DNA from: Sclerotinia nivalis
Lineage: Eukaryota; Ascomycota; Leotiomycetes; Helotiales; Sclerotiniaceae
Direction: 5' to 3'
Length of the DNA: 64,000 nucleotides
NCBI GenBank assembly: GCA_029531795.1
Contig: JAPEIS010000011.1
Span: forward strand, 558,001 to 622,000
A program made the translations under genes and the position numbers. Below are positions 49,208 through 61,459 of this stretch, in pieces. The first letter of the stretch is position 1. Every line of letters starts with the position of its first letter. Below the pieces are notes generated by a model. The model searched no databases. It saw only the letters and a list, made by a program, of their open reading frames with translations, and was not told where the DNA came from.

Positions 49208-49626
49208 TTATTGGCCCAAAACCTTGAGATCCTCTATTTGCGCAGATATATTAGCAAACACTCATTTTGTTTCAAATCATCGCCCTTCCTCTTCACCCCG
49301 TCCCAATCACCCATTTCCCTCCACACATCCTTCCCCCTTCCCTATCCCTTCTCCCCCTCGCTCCGCTCTTCCCCATTTCACCAGTCCCCCCCTCTCGCAA
49401 AACCACCACAACCCCCAAAAAGAAAAAAGAAAAAAGAAAAAATCAACTCACTCTGCTGCACAAGCAACAAACCATATCTCTTCTTCAACGTAACCCTATG
49501 TCTCGAATACTTATCATCCGGCGAAAATCTAGCCGGGTGCGCACTCTTGGTCACCTCACCCCCGATAACTTTCTTAAGGGTGTAGACGCGCTTTCCCGCT
49601 GGATCGAGGGTGTACATGAGATGCAT
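49208..49626 (-). CDS. NOP10: H/ACA snoRNP protein Nop10
   Basis: Exons 49626-49452 and, tentatively, 49233-49208 give 66 aa. Nop10 is a core subunit of H/ACA particles that guide rRNA pseudouridylation. It starts [19 protein letters not shown] and contains [15 protein letters not shown] and RVTLKKRYG, which match the family almost throughout; the yeast protein is 58 aa. The unspliced frame runs into a Phe-rich stretch that cannot be real. A GTGAGT donor after LLLVQQ and an acceptor AAATAG after a GCTAAT branch site give a short last exon ending KVLGQ. The first exon is certain; the 9-residue last exon is an inference. Confidence 0.9.
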
Positions 49627-50449
49627 TTTGACGATGTTGGGGCGAAAAGTTCACGATGTGGGCGGGTGAGAATTGAAAGTCGGGAATTTGACGAAATGAA
49701 GTCTGGTTTGGTGATTGTGTTAGCGCGTTCATTGGAATAATTAATTGCATAGCGGAAAACAATTGAAGACGATTGAAGTAATTGGGAGGTATACATACGG
49801 GTTGAGACTTGAAGTGGTGTAGGTTGTCGTTCGTTGAAGGTTAAAGGTCTGAAGCTTCTGTGGATAAATTTCTTGACGAACTTTTTTTGGGTAAGGATTG
49901 ATTGACTGATTATGTGGGTAGGTTTAGCCGGGTCGAGGCACGTGATATATTGTCTGAGGTGCTCTCCGCGCCTCTATTATCTAGCATCAAAACACGAGCT
50001 GAGAAGCTGTATTTTATGACCGTAATTCAATGATTAACATTTGGCAAGCATTTATTTATTTTAGAATTTCATGCATTGTTCATCTGTGATTTAGACTAGG
50101 CTACTTCGATCATCAAAAAGTTGCTTCAAGGCACACATCACACCGTTGCCTCGAACAACTTAACCTGATAACTATTGTAAGAGCTTCCAGGTAATTGGAG
50201 AACGAAACAGTCTCCAAAAGATAACTCACCAGCCACCACTACTTTTTGCGTCACCCTCTATTGCAACACCTGTTAAGTGTTGCAGTCTCGCTACTCAATG
50301 ATAATAGTTTCTCCGTGACAGAAAACCAACTATGCCACGAATATGAATAGGTCTCAAGGACAACGCTGGGCTGGATGCGCTGTAGCCAGCACACATTGAA
50401 AACGCAAATTGAATATGACCTGAAGACAGCTTCCGCACATTGCCAATTT
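49627..50449. other. Intergenic, NOP10 promoter and B55 3' flank
   Basis: About 820 bp. It includes a likely untranslated leader of NOP10. No gene was seen. Confidence 0.5.
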
Positions 50450-52290
50450 CTACAATGCGGAGAAAACGAAAAGCTAAATATATATTTAGTAGATGTTCTT
50501 GGGGAAATCATTCCTTTATCACTCACGTTGTTCGTTGCAGCAATTGCGATGCTGTCTTCGAAAGGATGCCAGCTCATATGTAAGATCTTTTTGTTGAAGT
50601 CGATTTGATCTGCATCTGTTTCTTTCTTCATCCTTCCACCTTGACCTCCAATACCGGCAGCCGGACTACCTGCCCTCGAGTTGCCCTTTTTGCCATTTGC
50701 GGCGGTGGGGCTACCAGTTGGGTTGATTGGTGTTGGAACACCAACCTTCTTAGCTTTGAAAGCTGATTTATCAGCCTGCAGGACTACCTCCACTTCCTTG
50801 TCGGGATCTGATGGATAGATCATGAAGTTGTTGTTATAACTTCCGGTCATAACATTCTTTGCATCGCCAGAGAATACCACCTCAAACTTATCAAAGATAC
50901 TGTCATTCTCATAAGTGTCACAAAGACGTGGTCGGAGGTGCTCGTGGATCGGAATAGTCTTGACAGGTTGTCTCTCCATGTTAACATCCCAGATTTTGAC
51001 AGTAAGATAATCACGTGAAAGAATGTATCGACCATCATGAGAGAATCGGACATCAGAAATGGAAGAAATGATTTCTGAGAAGAATGATCGAGCAGAGGGG
51101 TCTTCTTCCTGTTCGAATTCTAAAACAGGTATAAGTTAGCCGAATTTTAAAAATTATGACATGGCAAACTTACGCTTTGCGTGCTGATCACAGAGGGCAC
51201 TCTCTCTCATGTCTGCAAGTTTGATTGTTCCTTTTGAGCTTGCATACATGAACCAGTTACAACTCTGTGGGTGGAACTCCGCAGCTGTGATGACTTCGGT
51301 AAGCTCCTCCATGTTGGCGGGCTTGATGTCTACGATGTTGAAGCTTTGATCTTGAATGTTCAAATTCCACAAGTTTATCCGCAAATCATCACTGCTAATG
51401 AATGTCTCCCCATCGCTGTTCACTGAAATGCTGTTGATATGGTATGCATGTGCATTTGCATATGTTCGACGTGGTACTGCCGCAACAACAGTGTCGTGAT
51501 GAGTAAGGCGGGGTAATTTAAGGTCGTGGGAACTGTTGAAATGAACATTTGATATGGGTCGAATACCACCACCGCCTCCGGCAGGATTTCCTGGAGTCAA
51601 ATCATGAGAGAGGTTGTTTTCTGCAACAACTTTCAGTGACTTCTCAAACACCTTCCATAACTTAATAGTCTTATCGTTCGTTGAAAGTAGGTAATGGGAA
51701 GCGTTTTGTCGTCGGCACCACTTAATTTTGTTGATCTTCTCTTCTATCTCTAATGACTTGAGGTAATCGAACTCGGGCTCGTGAGATTGAAATTCTGTGT
51801 GAAATTTGTACTCGCATGTTTTTTTCTAGATAGTGTCAGTTCCGCGACTTGCACAATCTAGACGAGGGCTTTGTTTCTGTACCGTCTCATTCCTTTCGAA
51901 AAGGACAACACGTCCACCTTTGTCTCCTGTGGCAAGATAATTTCCGGTGTGATCGAATTCGACTGTTGATATGATATCCGCTGTAATCCCCCATGTCAGT
52001 ATATAGAATGAAGGTTGTACTACCCGCAGACAATGAAAAACACTATCAATGTATAGAAGTAGTGAGAGGAGAATACCTTCTGTTATATCTTCGACATCGC
52101 CTTTGTCACCAAAACATCTGATAACAATTTGTTAGCTTTGATTTCACGACAGTGACGCAATCAATCCAGAAAACACATTCTGAACCCCTCAACCATGACT
52201 TCACAGGTGGCAGATGAATAAGACTATATAGCGAGGGTATACTAACTGAGTGAACTTCCAAGTTGGAGAGTTCGGTTCCCCTTCTACCAT
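50450..52290 (-). CDS. CDC55: PP2A regulatory subunit B, B55/Cdc55 type
   Basis: Six exons: 52290-52247, 52117-52077, 51980-51883, 51825-51174, 51119-50527 and 50473-50450, giving 483 aa. B55 is a seven-blade WD40 propeller that directs protein phosphatase 2A to substrates in mitosis and morphogenesis. The N-terminus has [19 protein letters not shown], assembled from three small exons. Diagnostic blocks follow: [56 protein letters not shown] and [17 protein letters not shown]. Fungal B55 has an insertion before the last blade, here a Gly/Pro/Ser-rich run with [12 protein letters not shown]. The last exon is only 24 nt and encodes LFVFSAL and the stop, the normal end of the family, which confirms the acceptor. 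Confidence 0.96.
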
Positions 52291-53808
52291 CTTTTACGAG
52301 CTGTGCGGAGGAGATTATATCCTCTTCCTACTGCAGGCTATTTGGAAAAGGCAGTCGGAATTGAAAGGATCTTATCTGTCGATCGCGTCAAAATGTGTAG
52401 GTTTGACTTATAGTTGATCTGCGATGCAAGGAAGGCTGAGGTATCCTGTACGTACTGGGGTAGGTGGTGGTGGAGTGTAAAAAGGGTTGTAATCAAGGTA
52501 TTGTCGACGGTGTGCGTGCGGTAAGACTACCCAAGGTACTAGATAAAATCAAGTATAAAAGTATACTTGATAGGTGTCAAGATAAAGTGAAGGCGACAAG
52601 ATTGAATAATTCAAAATCAATCTTGTTGTTGTGAGAAGATTGTTGGGTCGGAGGGTGGTTTGTAAGGTTGTAGGCTGAGGTTGTACGTTTATTTATCGAA
52701 TTCGTGGGGTTCCTTCGTTATGAGATGCACAATCTTGAGGCCCGCTGCCGCCAAATCAAATCAAAATAAGGTTTTCACTCCAATATGATGACAAAAATCA
52801 GGCTTTCAAAAATGTAAAGATGATTTGAGTCTACCCATAAACTGTACAATGTGAAGGAATTAAGAAACATATTCTAAATTATAATGAGGAGTTTCTATCT
52901 TTTCCTCGATACATTTCTTTGAGGGAAGTAGAGTTGTGAAGTAGGAAGTTCGTATGTTCCAAATACCATTAAGAAATCTAACCAAGATATCAATGATGAC
53001 CCAAATGCGGCACACCAAGGTCCTGAAAGAACCTTCCCTTATTAAGCAAAATTATATTTCGCTTATGTAATACTGCCATCATCTCTTTATATGATTCGCC
53101 TCTCTTGCAGTATTCAGTAGAGCTGTATATGGATTTAAGAATATAATACGTAGTATTCATTATTTAATATTACACCTTGATTTATAGTTTCAATGGAGAA
53201 CGAAATAAAATGCAATACTGCGGTCCCCTCTTTATATCGATCGATTCACATTTCCCCTCTATACCCCGCCTACAGGAAAAGTAAGAGCCTGGACTTGGTT
53301 TTGAGAACATCATACTCACCACATACCTATCCTAATATTCTCTACTATCACAAATACTCGGGAAGCTCTCTTCTAATCCTATCTTCATTCTCTTAAGGCA
53401 GTAAGCTTTCAAATCCCCATCCTCGGTGCGCTCGATCGTGTCGAATTCTAAACTACTTTTTTTTTCTCCTCTTCCTTCTACTTCGAAGCGTCATTACTTA
53501 AATCCAATTGCCCTCACATCGAATGGCCAAATGTAAATCAATCCCTTAATAATTAACAATAACCGTTGACCAATTAGCATGATAGATCGCGGGCTTGAAA
53601 TCAATTCTTCTCAGTCCAATCAAACAGAAACCCCTTCCACTTATCCAAGGGGTTGTTGCAACTACTCGATCACTTTGAGAAGCCTTTCGAATACCAGATA
53701 AAGGCGCTAAGTATGGGTTTAAATTGAAGTCCTACCATACCTCAATATCAAGCGAAAACCTCGTAATCATACATTTCTCCTCCAAAACATACCTAGCCAT
53801 GACTCAAT
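52291..53808. other. Intergenic, no gene
   Basis: 1.5 kb with the B55 promoter and leader at left and the 3' flank of the TFIIIC gene at right. No confident frame. Confidence 0.5.
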
Positions 53809-56154
53809 TCAGTGATCATTTGAACCGGCCACCTTTCTCGCTTCATAATTCTTAATAAACATTTCCTTTTCCTTCTCAGCCTCCGATTCATCTTCCGAAC
53901 CTGTGCTTTCGTTCTCAGATCCCAATTCTGCTTCGACTAACTCTTCCCCGTTCTCTTCTGCTTCCTCGTCTCCTTCCTCTTCCACTTCCGCTTCGATTTC
54001 TTCTCCTCCTTCTTCTACTGCGTCTACCCACGCATCATCCATCATCTTCATAATGTCTTCTGTGGATATATCTCCTGGCGCACCTACAGCGGTAACATCT
54101 GGCGTAACATCTTTGTTAGGAGAGGTAGCTGTTTTCTTCTTTCGAGGCTTTGGTACAGAGATTGAGGATTTAGGTTTTGAAGTCGATGGTCCCTTCATCA
54201 TCCCGTATTGCTTCGCTCTTTTAGTCCCTGTTGGCAACTTGCCGCCCTTCCTATATTTCTTTCTCTTCGACCTTGAATCTAGATGCCTCACTCCCTTTCC
54301 GCTCATTCCACTAATGATACCCTTTTCTCTTAATTTCTCAATCTCCTCGTCAGTCAAGCGCATATCCGGTACTGGCACGTGTACTTTCCTCCCATCCTTT
54401 CCCTCGACGAAATCTGGTATGCTTAATGCCACATCAAAAGCATTTTCGGGGACCACTTTGTTGCTGCGAATGGCAATCAACTTGGTTTTCATGATAGCTC
54501 GAATCTTAGCGAGGGTACCATTATTATAGTATCCATCATGATTGTTATCATATGCCTTAGCCATAGGCGCATTTTGTATAATAGGAGCAAGAAGGGGATC
54601 CGTTATGTCGCAGATTTGCCACACTTTCCCGTCGAGAGTCAGAGAGGTGCCATTGAACATATGTGATGGACAATCTCCTGTGCCGAAAACTTGATGTTTT
54701 GTGTATTGACTCCGCATGTCTTTCCATTGACCATCAGGAGCACGCTCATCTTCTTCGTACAACTTAAAGAAAATAGTTTGATAGATACGACAGGATGGAT
54801 CTTTGCGGGGATCAACTCCATATCTTATGAGGGCATCACGCCAAGGACCACTTCGAAATTGGTAGCCAACATATTGGAGCGCCGGTTTCATCAAATAATA
54901 CCCTGGCTCGTTGGCGAGACGATTTTGTAATGCTCGACGAGTCCAGATTGGACGTTCATTCATTGCTTGTTGAAGCGCAGCCACAAAGTCTTTGAGAACA
55001 GGATCATCTGGAACTGCACGATACGGCTTGGTTGGGACGTCTTCGTCTTCGTCGCAATGTACATACTGCATTTCGAGTTTTGGCATTTTCGAGCGGTTCA
55101 CTATACTTGTTTCTCCTGTCTCAGCATCCACTTCGGTTGAGATTAAAGGATTTTGACGATATCCCCAATTGAAAGGTAACGGATGATGAGTGAATGTTGG
55201 TGGAGGAATAATCTCTTCGTTTGGTTTCCAGCCCTTGTCAGTACCCAGCTTGAATTCTCGCATCTTACCCCCTAGTAAAAATCAGCACGTTTCTGAAAGA
55301 ATTGAGTTTATGAGACTTACAGTTGGCGGAGAATGCAGTTTCTTGGAAATGTGACATGAAGGGTGCATGAGATGTGGATTGATGATAGTCGGAAAGTCCT
55401 GGATCTGTTAGTACCATTATCATTACAAGAGAGGAATGTAAACACCTCTATAGCGATGACTCTGTTCGATTGCTCCTGCAGCCTCGACAGTGTATTTACC
55501 AACATTGTCTCGTAGCTTTCTGAGTATGCTGGCAGGTTTGTCATTCAAAGAGTGTGATTGAATATCACCCAACGCATTCTGGCCAATGGTAGACTCAGAC
55601 GCTGGACGTCCATCATCAGTATAAGGATCCTGAGACCCACGCTTTCGCTTTCTACCAGTACGCTTCGGTACGGTGATCTTAAGGAGAACATTATTGGTGA
55701 TGCTATTGTAGGATAAAATCGGTTCGCATGTGGGATCTTTCGTTCGAAGGAAAAGCGGAATACACTCATCTTCAGTGCCCTCAAGGATCTGTCATAGTTA
55801 TTAGTTTAAAATCATGTTCCTGTCACGAGATGGGGTTCATATGCCATGCAGATGGCAGAACACAGACCACTTTCCACTTACCTTGTTCCATTGTGGTTGA
55901 CGTCCAAAAGTTTTGATACCGTTTTCAAGGCTCTTCACGATCAATGGATGCTCAACAGCGACAATTTCCCTTGGAGGAATTGTGTATATTGGAGCAGATT
56001 GGTCTTCTTCGTCATCGTAATCATAATCCCCATCATCATCTTCGTTTTCCTCAATCATTCCGATGTCTTCCGCCTCTTCATCTTCCTCCGCTTCTTCTTC
56101 AATATCAATCTCTTCCTCAAACTCGAAATCGTCCATATCCTCATAATCTTCCAT
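53809..56154 (-). CDS. TFC1: TFIIIC subunit tau95 (Tfc1/Sfc1, GTF3C5 family)
   Basis: Exons 56154-55882, 55788-55446, 55404-55321 and 55271-53809 give 720 aa. This subunit of the A-box-binding lobe of TFIIIC recruits RNA polymerase III to tRNA genes. The first 60 residues are almost wholly acidic. The dimerisation domain follows from about 62 (VEHPLIVKSLENGIKTFG). The DNA-binding domain at about 330-480 includes ERPIWTRRALQNRL, QYVGYQFRSGPWRDALIRYGVDPR and IYQTIFFKL, the family's signature. The C-terminus is again acidic (EEEGDEEAEENGEE). All three introns have clear sites; TACTAAC precedes the third exon. Lengths in filamentous fungi are usually 600-750 aa. Confidence 0.9.
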
Positions 56155-57584
56155 AGTTGTAAACAGGAAAGAAAGTTACCAGGATTGAAAGTGAGATGAG
56201 TCCTTTTTGCTTTTGACTGTTGAGCAGTTCTAGTTGAATGCCGCGATACGCCAATACACCACTTTCTCGAATTTTCTTAAATTCTTTTATATGCGAATAG
56301 CCTCAACAAGCCAGTGACCCTTTAATCCTGTAATAGAAATTCTCGATACAGTACCTAGTACTCTCTATCAAACCCGTCAATTTGATAGGTGGTTTTTCTT
56401 CGAGCCAACGAGGTTCTAGTTTCCACTATGGGGAATATTTAATTTGGCGTAAGCCAATCAATACCTTGATAAATTTCCTATTCTCTCGTTTGAAGATTTT
56501 TAGAAGATTTCTTTATCCTTGGAAGTTTAATGGCTAGTACTCATGGGCGAACAGCTTTTCCCAAAATCACGGGAGTACCTAGCTACTCTTAAGTGAAAAA
56601 AAGGCAATTTAAATTTAAAATATTCTGCCTAACAATTTAGGCTACATTTAAATCCACGCTAATTCATCTACTGAGGGGACCACTTGCAATGTTGATGGAT
56701 GTTGCTGTTGTTTATTTAGATTTTGAAATGAAACTTAAAATAATTGATCTCTACTTAGTCATCTCTGTTGAAGGAATTCTTATACTCGTACCTCATTCTC
56801 ATAAATAACCCCAATTATTACCATCTGCCATTTACCTGTTGTCCATAGGAAAGTGCCAAACGCGTTGGCCTTCTTCATCAGTTTAATAGCTTGTGCTTCG
56901 GCATAGAGGAGAACTATATTCACCGCCCGGATTAGCCTCAACCTACATTAACAACCGCTGCCGCCGTACCATCGACCTTGTATGTCCATCGTCATTGTTG
57001 GCTTATTTGTGTGTTTGAATTCATCCCTACCGCCTCTCCTATCTTTTCTCAACTCGCACTGACTGCTATCGTTTTGGTAGAACTTGTTTACTCTTGCGCA
57101 ACAAGTCAACCACTCAGGCTCGCCCCTCACGAACCTTTGGGATATAGAACTTCGACAGATGAAATAAACCCATTGGCGATTCCCGCTATCTTTTATGAAA
57201 ACCTAACAACATCGCACTATCAATTTACAACCAGGGGGTTCAAACTAGAGCAGCAGGGAGCTACTGGAGGTCTCCAGCTGCGTATCAACAAATCGTTGCA
57301 GTTGAATACACATCACTGCACCTTGTGCCATACAACGACAAACGAGAGTTGTGCCACTTCTATCGAGTAATTTACCGCATCCATACCGCAAGTCTTTCTA
57401 GCCTCGTGAAAATAGGATTGACACATTCACCACGGCAAGCTTAAAGTGACGCGACCTGTCACTTTAAAAGTTGAAAATATTGGTGGACAAGAACAGGAGA
57501 TTTCGCAGACCAACAACATACCAAGAGTATTAAATAAGGAGGCACTTGTGTCTTTTACGTCTTTCTTGAGAGTAGTTGTTCAAG
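56155..57584. promoter_or_regulatory. Divergent intergenic region, TFC1 / RTS1
   Basis: 1.43 kb between divergent ATGs. A 130-codon open frame at 56978-57370 lacks any ATG and ends before the B56 start, so I read it as leader or promoter. GTGACGCGACCTGTCACTTTAAA near 57447 contains an imperfect inverted repeat (AAAGTGACGCG/CTGTCACTTT) close to the gene start. Confidence 0.45.
57446..57472. promoter_or_regulatory. Inverted repeat upstream of RTS1
   Basis: AAAGTGACGCG followed by CTGTCACTTTAA: the arms AAAGTGAC and GTCACTTT are perfectly complementary, separated by a short GC-rich loop, about 120 bp upstream of the start codon. It could be a palindromic factor site. This is seen directly; function is not known. 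Confidence 0.5.
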
Positions 57585-59836
57585 ATGAAAGGCTTCAGAC
57601 AGAGGGTTGTAAGTCATTTTGATACTTAATACTCTCCATATAGCGTCCGTATCATTTTGGAAAGTGATCATCTGCTAACCCCATCAGCATGAGCAGCTTT
57701 CGCGCACAAAAGATCCCAACAAATCAAAATCTAAGAAAGGGGAATCAAAAGATGGCACATCATCACCTTCACAATCCAATTCGCGAGAGGCGGGACAATC
57801 GCCTGCCGTAACACCCTCATCTTCGAGTACAACACTTAATGACTTGCGAAATAAACCATTGCCGCCAAATGATGGTACTTCTTCAGCTGGTCCTACTGCG
57901 CAGCCACCGTTGAATACAGCTCTTAACACAATGTCTGCTCCAGATCGTTTCAATACTGGAGGAGGTTCACCCGGTCCTGCGACACCGAATCGTCATGGAG
58001 CACTTCCTCCAAGCGTTGTTATCAGTCCAAGTGCACCAGTAAGTCACGCCATATACCATCATTTTTTTCGTTGTACTAACATCTTCACTTTAGCATATCC
58101 CTCCCCCAGGTGCCGCAGAAACAATGCCCCACGATCTTGCCCCTCCCAAGGCTGGTGCGAAGTCGATGATGTTCGACCGGTTACAAACAACCCCAAAGGA
58201 CGTCCCAGAAGGTATCCGAACACCGAAGCGACAGCACTCTTCGAGATTTGATATTTCCCCCCTCCGCGAATTAGAAAAACTGCCAGGTTTCCACGAGGTA
58301 CCACCCAATCGCCGCCAAGATCTCTTTATGCAAAAGATCGACCAATGTAATGTCATTTTTGATTTCAACGATGCAAGTGCGGACATGAAGTCCAAGGAGA
58401 TTAAAAGGCTCGCTCTTCATGAACTTCTTGATTACGTCGCCAACAACAGACAAGTCATCACTGAGGCTATGTACCCAAAAGTCGTTGAAATGTTTAGCAA
58501 GAATCTCTTCCGTCCCATACCGCCTCCTATGAATCCTCAAGGCGAAGCATTCGACCCCGAGGAAGACGAACCGGTTCTTGAAGTTGCATGGCCGCATATT
58601 CAAGTTGTATATGAATTCTTCCTGAGATTTATCGAGAGTCAAGACTTCAATACCAATATTGCAAAGGCATACATAGATCACAGTTTTGTCTTACAGTTAC
58701 TTGAACTCTTCGATTCCGAAGACCCGCGCGAGCGAGACTTCTTAAAGACAACCCTTCATAGGATATATGGAAAGTTTCTCAACCTCCGCTCATACATTAG
58801 AAGATCTATCAACAACGTATTTTTCCAGTTTGTTTATGAGACCGAACGTTTCAACGGCATCGCTGAGCTATTGGAGATACTTGGCTCAATCATCAATGGT
58901 TTCGCTCTACCACTGAAGGAGGAGCACAAATTGTTTTTGACGAGAGTTTTAATACCATTACATAAAGTCAAGAGTTTGAGCATGTATCATCCTCAACTCG
59001 CCTACTGCATTGTTCAATTTTTAGAAAAAGATGCAGGATTAACAGAAGAGGTATGTCAAGGACCATCGTTATGAATTCAATTTACTTACGATTTTTAGGT
59101 TGTTTTGGGCTTGCTCCGCTATTGGCCCAAGGTGAATAGCACAAAAGAAGTGATGTTTCTCAACGAAGTGGAAGATATATTTGAGGTAATGGACCCAGCG
59201 GAATTCGCTAAAGTTCAGGAGCCTCTTTTCCATCAACTGGCGAAATCAGTTGCGAGTCCTCATTTCCAAGTGGCCGAACGTGCGTTATACTTCTGGAATA
59301 ATGAGTACTTTTGCAATCTGGTTAGCGACAATGTTGAGATTATCTTACCGATTATGTTTGCACCTCTATACGAGAACTCTAAAGGACATTGGAACAGGTA
59401 AAGAATCCTCTATCCCCCCCCCCCGAATAAAACTACCTCAAGCTAACCCATTCGAATTAGAACGATCCACGGCATGGTTTACAATGCAATGAAACTATTC
59501 ATGGAGATCAATCCTCAACTTTTTGATGATTGCTCCCATGATTACACTGAGCATCAGAACAATGCCGAGGCCAGAGAACAAGCTCGAGCAAACAAATGGA
59601 AAGTTTTGGCGGAACAAGCAGGAAGGTCGAAGACGAATGGAGCCGTCTTACCTACCGGGCCAGCTTCTCCATCGCGAACCAAAACAACCCCTTTACGAGG
59701 AGATGATGTAGATCCGATCACAGAGGACAATCAGAAAAGGCTGGATTCATTGAAACTTCAAGATGGAGATCGTCGAGAACGAAAACCCACTCACGATCGA
59801 CAAAACTCGGTAGGATCTTCCAGAAGCCAGCGATGA
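57585..59836 (+). CDS. RTS1: PP2A regulatory subunit B56 (Rts1 type)
   Basis: Exons 57585-57608, 57688-58038, 58094-59050, 59099-59397 and 59461-59836 give 668 aa. B56 is a HEAT-like solenoid that targets PP2A to centromeres, the septum and stress pathways. The first exon encodes only MKGFRQRV, a start conserved in fungal B56. About 150 disordered residues (Ser/Pro/Asn-rich) follow. The B56 core spans about 165-580, with [75 protein letters not shown] and [20 protein letters not shown]. The tail is basic and charged, ending SRSQR. The intron at 59398-59460 contains a run of 11 C. It lies 5.3 kb from the B55 gene. Confidence 0.95.
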
Positions 59837-61459
59837 TTGTTGTTAGTACCAAACCGCTTTGTTTCTGTTTTCATGGTGCTTTTGTGGGGAGTTAAGAGTT
59901 GTCATTTATCCTGATTAGAATTGTTGGCTCACGCATACCTTGTCTTCGTTATCTTCATCCTCTCGTCTTCGTGCCGTTACCCTTCTCACCTTCACGCATG
60001 TTTGTCTATCCCTACACCTGCGCACCACTCTTTTTTGTTTAGTCTCGTTTATCGGAGTTCATTCGTTAACGAAACTCAATCTCAGAGCAATATCATATCG
60101 GGTCTCGATTTCGGTTTCGATACAGATGCACAACGATCAGTGAGCGGCAGTTCTACAACAGCGGTCGTCGAACTCGTTTCTTCATCGACGGTAGCTAAAA
60201 AGGATTTGGATGGCGAACCGGAAACTAGTGATCATTCTTTTATCGACGATCAGGCTAGTCTTCTCTCTTGAGTTTACTGGTCTTATGGAATAAATTATCG
60301 TGTTATGCATGGACTCGGATCGAGTAGTTTTTATTAGGTTAGGCTTGGTTTGGTATGGATGGCTTGGGCATGGAGTATGATGTGCGTGGATGAATGGTAT
60401 TGATATGTGGTGGTTGTGGTTTAAGGGGAAGGGTAGATGGTTGATGGTCCTTGGTCTTTGGACGCAAAAAGATGAGTGTTAGGTTAGGGATAGGGATAGT
60501 AGAATGGAATGGGCAGTGCGTAGTGCGTAGCGCATCTGAGGGTGCGTCTGATAGGCTTTTGATAGGAAAAAACAAATTAGTAGATCTTTTCTTGCGCGGG
60601 GAAATACGCATGTTATGCATGCTATGGTATGGTATGTATGAATGGATGGAATTGGAGCGTCGCAAAAAACTTACTTTACTTGAGAGCTTGGTGATGGTGA
60701 TGGAGTGGAAGTAGTGCATACATAGGTACCTAGGTAGTGCAAAATTAAATTCATTGGTACAAATATGGTTTCTTTTGATATATATTATAGTTGTAAATTA
60801 GTGAACTAGTAAACTAGTAGGATTAGAGAGTGATGGGAGTGATGGGAGTGATGGGAGTGATGGGAATGATGAGGATTAATATTTGATTTGATATGTTGAT
60901 AGATATATTGATTTGTTAAATAAGTTGATATAAATAGTTTAGATGTATCTTGGATCTTAAGCCTTGGATCTTTGATAAGAGAGTAGGAGTAGGAGTATAT
61001 CTACCTATCTATCTATCGTGCTTTGATCATCGACTATCGAGTGTGGACTGTGGATATGACTTCAACACAATACAATGTAATGCAGTGTAATGGTACCCAA
61101 TGAAAGTTTATGTGTTGATAGTAATCTCTATATATTCATATTTATACGCTCGCTTACGCTTACTTCTAAGCTCTTGAGCTTGTAGAGCTTTGAGGCTCTT
61201 TTAGAAAGTGTCAATGATGATAATGACAATATTTGAGGTCTGTGTTTTCAAGTTCATTATTTTCTTTCGTTTCCTTTACTTTCCATGACATCCATATCTC
61301 GGGCCTTTTGCTGATCTGGATCTGATCTTATTTGATTTGGTTTGGTCTCCTGTGTATCGCTCCGCCTCTCTAACGCCTGAACTCCGATGCTTATTCTTAT
61401 TACAGATAGATGAAAAGATAGAAAGACAGGAAAAGGGGGAAGGAAGAAAAAAGATGCCT
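59837..61459. other. Convergent intergenic region of RTS1 and TLG1
   Basis: 1.6 kb. A protein-like frame at 60076-60271 (ending DHSFIDDQASLLS) could be an unassigned exon but has no clear donor. GTGATGGGA repeats at 60830-60867 (four 10-bp units). No other gene. Confidence 0.45.
60830..60867. repeat. 10-bp tandem repeat, (AGTGATGGGA)4
   Basis: Four near-perfect copies in the non-coding region, read directly. Confidence 0.9.

Noticed and set aside
49070..49740. Plus-strand frames over the NOP10 locus
   Set aside because: Antisense to NOP10 and to its pyrimidine/purine-rich intron.
53903..54529. 208-codon Ser-rich antisense frame
   Set aside because: Shadow of the acidic tail of the TFIIIC gene.
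56978..57370. 130-codon frame upstream of RTS1
   Set aside because: Contains no ATG and no domain; more likely leader or promoter DNA.
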